From contig JARKIF010000001.1 of assembly GCA_029378245.1 (NCBI GenBank), positions 4,464,001 to 4,528,000 on the forward strand: a stretch of 64,000 bases of DNA. Direction: 5' to 3'. Under the pieces are notes generated by a model. It did no database searches and was not told the origin of the DNA. It saw nothing but the letters and a program-made list of their open reading frames with translations. Below are positions 57,300-64,000 of this stretch, piece after piece. Position 1 is the stretch's first letter. The number at the start of each line of letters is the position of its first letter. Made by a program: the position numbers and the translations under genes. The DNA is from Roridomyces roridus. Taxonomy: Eukaryota > Basidiomycota > Agaricomycetes > Agaricales > Mycenaceae.

Positions 57300-57993
57300 A
57301 ATAAGCCAAAGGTGGTGGGGCCCGACTCTCGTTCGTTCGTTCGTTCGCGCGGACAGCAATCGGAGTCGGAGTCGGGGGAGAAGGAAAAGACAAGAGTGGG
57401 ATCAAGGAGGAGGAGCGCCTACAAAACCCGAAAAGCAAATTGAGAAATAATAGAATCGCATAGGTGGAGGGCCTAGAATTTCGGTTTTCCCCAAAATGGA
57501 TATCGGGAGACCCTGCAGATCGGCATCGCATCTGATGATGGGCGGTTTAGTTTTAGTCGAGATTATGATTATAGGCACCGGGCGCCGGCCAAGAAGCAAT
57601 GACAACATCGACGACGACCCGAGTCCCGTTGTTTTCGCCTTTCTTGTGCGGGCAACCTCGTGGTACGTAGGGCGTATATACCCCATTCATTCACTTGTGT
57701 CCACGCCGTGTCCACGTTTTTTAATCTGTCCAAAGGTATGTAACAGATATACACCTCGACTCGGGTGTGCCTTTGATCCTCGATCGAGCAGATGGTGGGA
57801 ACCGGGTCCGACAGCCCGCACGAGTGCGGAACCGAAGCAAATCAAATGTCGACAACCAGTGCCACGCTCATCAAAACCTAGTCCTCGGTGCTTCTAAATC
57901 GCTTCTACATTTCAATCTATCAAATCTGGATAAAGAATAGAAAAAAAATAAAACGTAAAACAAAACAAAAAAACAAAAAAGATTTCACGGAGC
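57300..57993. other. Intergenic region, APSES promoter and ODC 3' flank
   Basis: The stretch includes a (TCGT)-type run near 57,330-57,350 just above the APSES start, then unremarkable sequence and an A-rich 3' flank near 57,930-57,985. No gene is supported. Confidence 0.45.
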
Positions 57994-59560
57994 TCAAAGT
58001 CCATGGGCCTCCTTAGCAAATCTAGCCAGCGCACCCCGCACCTCCGCCGCACCAGCTCCGCCACCCGTAGTGTAAACGACCTTGCTGACCTCGAACCCGT
58101 TAAACTGGCTCGCAGCGCACGACGTGTAGGCGCCCATATTGTCAAAGCCAAGCCAATCCCCGACACGCAGGGCACTCGGCAGCCGGGTATTGACACATAC
58201 ACAGTCGATCGAATCGCACGTCGGGCCCCACACGCTCGCGGCACCAACGGGCTCGGCTTCCGACACGTGGAACGAGTTCCCCATCGAGAGAACGTACGGC
58301 TGGACGACTTGGTGGTCGAATAGGATACAATTGAATGCACCGTATACACCGTCGTTGATGTAGTCTGCAGTCGGATCGGATGTTAGCGCTCTCGGAATGT
58401 GGAGAGATGTACGTCACGACTCACACATGACGGACGGCCCATCTTCTTGCTCCGCGGTGGGGCTTGGAGCCAGAGGCGCCCTCCGGGCAATAATATTAGC
58501 CGCAAGACTGAAAGCCTTGGATACGTAGAACCGTCCGGGCTCGGCGATAACCCTGATCCCCTTCCGATCCGCGTCTGGAAAGTACTGCGCTAGCGCCTCA
58601 GTCAGGAACGCCGCAGCCTGCTCAAACAGGGCGTCCTCAAACCCGCCCCCGACGTCCAGAAGCGAGAACGTATAGCCCGCCGCAGCACCCATGTCAAAGG
58701 CCTGACGAGCACGCCGGATAGCATCGGTGTATACCGAAGGGTCGTAGCACCCGCTACCGACATGGAAGCTCACGCCAATGACGTCGAGCTCCAGCTCGCG
58801 AGCCTTGGCGAGCAAGCCAGGTACGTTGTCCAGCGGGGCTCCAAACTTGATACCGAGCTGACAAAGGCTCTTGGTGTCGTCGGTGAGGATGCGCAGCACG
58901 AGCTTGGCACGTGGGTGGGCACGGGCGACCTTGTACAGCTCGTCGACGTTGTCAAAGGTCATCATGTCCACCCCGCGTGTGCAGGCGTTGCGAACAAAGG
59001 AGACGGCCTTGCATGGGTTGGCGAAGATGATGCGTGAGGGGGAGACACCCAAGGCGAGGACCTGGGCGATTTCTTGGTTAGACGCGCAGTCGAAACCCGT
59101 GCCGAGGGCTGCGAGGAGACGGAGAACGTAGGGGTCGGGGTTACACTTGACCGCTAACACGTCGTCAGCTGCAGGACCACAAGGAGAGGGAAGACGTACC
59201 GTAAAAGGGCTCGACGCCCGGAAGGCACGCCTGCCAGCGCAGGTGCTGTCTGTAGACCTGGCTCAAGTCACCGACAAAGAAGGCACGCTCGGCGTCTGGC
59301 TCGTTGGCGTCTGCGAGACGAGCCGCGTTCATGACGCCGTTGCGTAGATGGATGTCCGGGTGCCCGTGGAGGAGGGGCGGCAGGGACGGGAATATGTCCT
59401 CGTCAGCAGAGCTGATGGTCGGAGTCCCGGTGAGACGGAGCGTAGGGGAGGAGGAGAGGGTGTCAACTAGGGCACTAGTGGCCCATGACACGCCCTCGTT
59501 TCGGTTCCGGGAGACAAAGTTGATAGGAGCGCTTGCTGGGAAGGTTTGTACGCGTGACAT
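57994..59560 (-). CDS. spe1: Ornithine decarboxylase (486 aa)
   Basis: Exons are 59200-59560, 58425-59153 and 57994-58364, with introns of 46 and 60 bp. The PLP-binding lysine lies in FYAVKCNPDP, rebuilt across intron 1. The phosphate-binding glycine loop is LDVGGGFED, followed by EPGRFYV, the start of the C-terminal barrel YYINDGVYGAFNCILFDH, and the active-site cysteine in VWGPTCDSID. These are all hallmarks of eukaryotic ornithine decarboxylase. It decarboxylates ornithine to putrescine, the first step of polyamine synthesis, as a cytosolic homodimer. The N-terminal extension of about 90 residues is Ser/Thr-rich and may hold degradation or antizyme-linked signals. No antizyme gene is in the window. 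The gene is intact. Confidence 0.95.
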
Positions 59561-60371
59561 TGCGATTCCTGTTTTTGGAGAAGATGGACGCGTGTGCGGT
59601 CGGAGGGTTGAGATGATGGTTTGGGTTATAGACGAGAAGCTGAACCGCCGCGGTCGAGGAGAGATCCGGGCGGATAAGGTCGATGGTGGTAGGGTGTATT
59701 CAGTCGAGGCGGGTTCCTCGCTCCCTGTGCAGCGAGGAAAGGGCTTGAAGGGCGAAGGTATGGGGGTTGGGGGAAACAGTTGGGATAGACGGACGGTGGG
59801 TGTTCTTTAGAAAAACACCCGGAAGAATGCGCGATGGATCGAGGCCTGTCAGGGAGGTTCCCCTGGGCACATCGGTGAGGATCCGTGAACGCTACAGAGC
59901 TCTGGAATAACGCACCTCTAACGGATGACCACCTGCAAGTGCGCGATGGCCGTTAGATGGCACTCTTTTTTTTCGACGGATATAACGTAAAGGACGCACT
60001 CAAGGGTCAAGAGACGAAGGTCCTTGTTTCTTTGGTCAGTAATCTTGGATGTGGGGTCTCCAGCGGGTACGACGCCAGAGGGTGCAGCGAGTTGGGCTGG
60101 GAGAGGAGCGGGAGGAGGCCAAGAGCGAAAATTTTGCGCGTGTGATGACCGACTGCACAGCTTCCTGATCCGGAGTTTCCGCTGGCTCCAACCACATGCA
60201 TCTCTCTTCTGCGATCCATGACGATGGGAAACAGACCTGGGTGCGTTCGACGGGTGAAATCGCGGTTTTCGGCGCGTTCTCGGTCTTCTCTTCCACTGGT
60301 TCTACCGAGCGAAGATATCTCATCCTCTGGTCGAACACAGTGACTCGGCTTGGCCGCTCCTGACTCGATGA
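59561..60371. other. Intergenic region upstream of ornithine decarboxylase
   Basis: It should hold the ODC 5' untranslated region and promoter. Several short frames occur, none convincing. A T-rich run lies near 59,968-59,976. Confidence 0.45.
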
Positions 60372-62045
60372 TTGACCAGTGAGATCCTCACGAAAATCTT
60401 CGTCGGCGAATGCCTCAACTTCATCCTACAAATCCACCGGGACACACCATTCTTTTTCCACTTCGTCTCTTGTTCGAGAGCTCATAGAATCGATATCCTC
60501 TCGATTTCCTTCCCTTTACACGCAATATTGACGCAACTCATCTTCTCCGATCGTTCTTTAACCAGTGAGATCCTTACTCGGTTTCTTGAAAATCTTCGCC
60601 GGCGATTCGCTCCACTCAATCCAGCAAGTCCGCCTGGACTCGCAATACTTTTTCCCCGCTTCAACGTCTATTGTTCGAGAGCTCATATAATCCTCTCGAC
60701 TTCCTTCCCTTTAAAGACGCAACTCCTCTCCTCGGATCGTCCTCGGTGGTGCTGCGGTCTTTATGATACAGTGGACTCGATGATACAGTGTATGATTAAC
60801 CAGAGATTCTCACTCGGTTTCTTGGAATTCCTCGTTGGAGAATCCCTAATTTTCATGCAGCAAATCCGCCTGGACCTACAATTTTTTGTTCGACAGCGCA
60901 TGGAATCCTCTCGACTTGCGTCCTTGTACATGCAATATTCCGACGCAACTCCTCTCCTCGGATTGTTCTCGGTGGTGCCGCAGTCCTTCTGTGAGAGCAC
61001 CATGTTGCGTCGTACGATTTCCCGTCCTTCATACTATTTACCCACTCACGGGGTGGACCTTACTCCCCCAACTCTCCCCTGGGAGACTTGCCCTTTCGTT
61101 AGATTCTTGCCTGTCGTTGTGTTGGTCGCCTCGATTCTCCATTTTCTCTGTCTCGGGCTTCCCCTCATCATGGCATCTTGCGCGCCACCGCTGGAAACTT
61201 TCTCGATCAGTTCTCGGTGCGGAGATGTATCCTTTTGCCAGACTCTTGTGGTCTTCAAGGTCTCGCGCAGTCTTATACTCCTTGTTCCTAACTTCTCTCT
61301 GCTTCGGTCTGGTCTGCAACCGCTGGAACGTTTCACCATCTATCATACGACAGTTCTCGGTGTCCTCGATGCATCATTGGCACTCATGGCTTTGACGTCC
61401 CGAGCAACGGTCCCTGTATTCTCCTGCATCAAATCGAGCTCAACTGCCGCAACAGTCCTGAAATACCCCCAACAATCTATATTCACTCCCAAATCCGCAC
61501 ATACGCCTCACCGCTGGCTGAACGGCCAAGATTTCGAAATCGCTACCGAAGAAACCGTTACCGAGAGATCCTCCTTTGCGCCACGTTCTCTCACGGAGCC
61601 GGCAACCTCATTTTTACTTCATGGGCGTCTATTATTGCTGTATGTGCCCCGTTCCTATGTCGGACGCTTAATTTACTGCAAAGGTACCTGCGGACCCAAC
61701 CTAGCGCTAAATTAGACCTACCCCATGGCCTCCTTCCCCAAGGCAGTACTCTCGCTATTTGGAGTCGATACTTCCCACTTGACCTATTCGGGCTCTCTGC
61801 ATCTCAGGAGCACCGGTCCGACAAGGGTCCTCCCTCGATCGAGATGTTAACAAACTTGGAAGTCCTTCTGCCACGGAATGTCAAGGGCAAGAAACAAAAA
61901 GATCTTCTGACCCACGGATATTAGATCCCACCGACATTCCCATCTCTTCGTCTCCATGCTTCGATCCGTCAATTCCAGGATGTACTTGCTGAATGGCCGA
62001 AGAATAGCGAGAAATTCCATGCTTGCAACGTCCGTGTTATCTAGG
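60372..62045 (+). pseudogene. Degenerate F-box gene with three diverged tandem F-box-like units
   Basis: Three diverged units of roughly 190-230 bp begin near 60,372, 60,560 and 60,790. They repeat an F-box-like start (TSEILTKIFV, TSEILTRFLENLRRRF) followed by NPASPPGLAI and a CSRAH..ILS.SFPL.TQLL-type second helix. These recall the common mushroom F-box pattern of a leucine-rich first helix, a CSRWR motif and LSTPxLW. The CSRW tryptophan is lost. A frame stays open for about 447 codons but lacks an ATG at its start and has no consistent splicing. From 61,840 leucine-rich remnants (FPSLRLHASIRQFQDVL) contain stops. I call it a pseudogene; a real but highly diverged protein is less likely. Confidence 0.45.
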
Positions 62046-64000
62046 GAGTAGCTGAGAGTCTTTCTTCTCGGATCTTCTTCTTCTTCTCCGCTACGTCCGG
62101 GTCCCGCAAGCTCTCAGACATTTTGATTCCCCGCATTAGCAATGGCGTCATCCGAGGGCCGAGAACAACCCAAGAACAACTCAAGCATTCTCGACATCAC
62201 AGCTGCCCTTCCGTTCCCTTGGTCACGTTAAACTTGGCCCCCACCCCACTCTCGCAGTTGGCCGCGCCAAGCCCTGCACGCCTGCCTGCAGGTCTCCGCC
62301 ATTTTGGCTCAGTCTCCCTGCCTTGAACCTTCCAATCCATGTCAGAGAACCTCGGTCGCCACCGACCCGAATATATCCTATCTGGGCAGGCGATGGGTCT
62401 GTTACACCAGACGCCAGTATGGCTGCGTGTTGCCGGCAGGTCGGTCAAGTCGGTCCCGGTCAGTCGCACCCAATGTGCAAGTCGACGACGGGAACCTGGT
62501 CTCGGGACCGCCCAACGGAGTGCCGCTCCCGCAGCCGCTCTATCTGTCATGTTTATCCAATCCGTCAAACCCATCCGAGTGGTCCTCGCGTTTTGTACGG
62601 CTTCAAACCACGGCATGACAGAGCGGACTGTCGGTCTCGGTTTCGACAACCCGCACCTGCCGAAACTTTGCGTAATACGAGGGCGACATTCTAAACTGCA
62701 TGGAAATAAACGCTAAATTGAAGTGTGGGAAACAGCTCACGGCGTTCATCTTTCCTTCCTCGACGCCCATCTTTCGCGCGATTCCTCGTGCGAAGCGCAC
62801 ATACGCTTTTGGGTCCAAGTATATTCGGTGGGAAAATCTAGTTGGTTGGGGCTATGGTGGTGCTCCTCCGGGACAAGATGTGCGTTTTAATTCGTTATGG
62901 TGCTTTCCGCTCATCATCAGGATTCTAGCAACGTTCCTCGCTCTCAGGTGGAGTACCCTTCGTGCGAATCAAGTTGCAAACTTTTGGTTGCGATTTCTTG
63001 ACGCACGCAGAAATCAGGAATTTCGGCGACGCGGAGGGTGGATTCTATTCTGCATCTGCCAAAACAATTTACTCAACATCCTGAATTGGCGCCTAGCCTG
63101 CCTCGTTCCTCGTAAACCTTAAAGAAAGCGCCCCACTCAACCCCATCGGAGTCGTTCCGGGAGGCTTATATCCACCACCAACTTAAAATCATCCTCTCGG
63201 GTCCCGCTGTATGTATGTCATCCTCGTCAGCCGACGCAGGCTCCGCCGCTTCGTGTTGCATATAATAAAAGAAACGGTCCGTGCTATATACAACGTGGTG
63301 ATACCCAAGTAACAGCTTTTTCCAAGCTTTTTCGGATTCAGATACGAATCTCAACACGGCGGCCGCGCTGCCTACGTGGTCCCCGCAGGGTGGGCACTTT
63401 CATTCGGAGTACTTCGGACTTCAAAACTGATTTTGAATTTCATTTGTTTCGCAGACTTGTCAATGTGAAGTCGAGGCTCAGTCTGGGCGTTTAGTTGGCT
63501 CATCCGAGCTCCTTTCCCTCCGCTCAATGTCCATGCACAATCGAGCCGCGGAAGGCCGCGGGTTCCGGGAGAGTCGACGGAGTCGGACTCGTGTCCTAAG
63601 CGAACCTCGCCTATCGTTCTTCTTGGAAAATCATTCCCCGCGCCTCGACTTCTTGGCGACGTCGAAATCTCTCGAAATCTATCACCGAGGCTCTCCGAGA
63701 CTACGGAGTTCGTTACCTACTCATTTCTCAGCGCGGACGGGCGGGTCGCCTTGGCTATCCGTGACATCGCCGGACCAATCAACGCTGGAGAGCGTCGATG
63801 GATTGCCGGACAGTAGCACACTACACACTGCTTGCGGCTGGGGGCGGATGCGGATGTTGTGGCGTCCTCTGCATCTGAATCCTCAAGTTCCCGAAACTCA
63901 CTGGATACGACGACTGACCGACTGCTCGTGCGCTTTCAACAGAACGATCAGTTGAAGAGTGCAAATTCCCATCCGGATCGACCTTGGGTTACTGGATCTC
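62046..64000. other. Right-end region with possible minus-strand exons
   Basis: Two minus-strand stretches look protein-like. The first, near 63,357-63,166, reads VLRFVSESEKAWKKLLLGYH and FFYYMQHEAAEP. The second, near 62,845-62,655, reads IYLDPKAYVRFARGIARKMG, then a possible 45-bp intron and FRMSPSYYAKFRQ. They could belong to one gene entering from the right, but no start or shared frame was found. The GC-rich part at 62,300-62,550 shows imperfect internal repetition. No family recognised. Confidence 0.3.

Noticed and set aside
63527..63955. 142-codon plus-strand frame at the right end
   Set aside because: A second plus-strand frame is equally open (including TEFVTYSFLSADGRVALAIR), minus-strand splice-like signals also occur, and no motif decides between them.

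Overview
The window looks like nuclear DNA of a basidiomycete fungus, most likely an Agaricomycete. Genes are split by many 45-65 bp GT-AG introns, some exons are only 11-27 nt long, and the families present (heme-thiolate peroxygenase, expanded F-box/leucine-rich proteins, an Xbp1-type APSES regulator, a fungal SPX phosphate carrier) fit mushrooms. No operons, Shine-Dalgarno sites, CRISPR arrays, rRNA or convincing functional tRNA genes were seen. All identifications come from reading translations and motifs, not from database searches.

Two parts behave differently. Positions 1 to about 49,300 are accessory and repeat-rich. They hold the 3' end of a peroxygenase gene, four intact paralogues of a four-pass membrane protein with a large glycosylated ectodomain (2,583-5,060; 5,985-8,421; 24,472-26,837; 40,762-43,242), and a second type of multi-pass membrane protein on the minus strand (14,195-16,317). 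They also hold about ten intact, deleted or broken F-box-like/LRR genes of two families, one alpha/beta hydrolase and one unknown acidic protein. Duplicated blocks link these genes: 'membrane protein + F-box gene + tRNA-derived SINE' occurs near 23.9-30.3 kb and again near 40.0-45.7 kb. 'F-box gene + GC-rich repeat' occurs near 21.2-23.8 kb and again near 33.8-36.7 kb.

Many mobile elements could be delimited by comparing filled with empty paralogous sites. They are a hAT-like MITE (two copies, the second carrying a solo LTR and a 35-C tract), a solo LTR inside an F-box pseudogene, a TA-flanked Tc1/mariner-like element, a 3.0 kb TIR element with an apparent 8-bp target duplication, a pair of elements with conserved asymmetric ends, and three further TIR elements.

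Positions 49,364-59,560 are compact, ordinary housekeeping DNA. An MFS transporter that resembles the vacuolar phosphate SPX-MFS/MFSD8 group is divergent from an SPX-domain SLC13-type phosphate transporter, which suggests a phosphate-homeostasis pair. An Xbp1-like APSES DNA-binding protein and ornithine decarboxylase follow. The right end (60.4-64.0 kb) holds a degenerate tandem F-box pseudogene and weak traces of further exons.

The most plausible undescribed system is the repeatedly duplicated pairing of variable-ectodomain membrane proteins with F-box/LRR proteins. A recognition or incompatibility role would fit that arrangement, but it is inference only.
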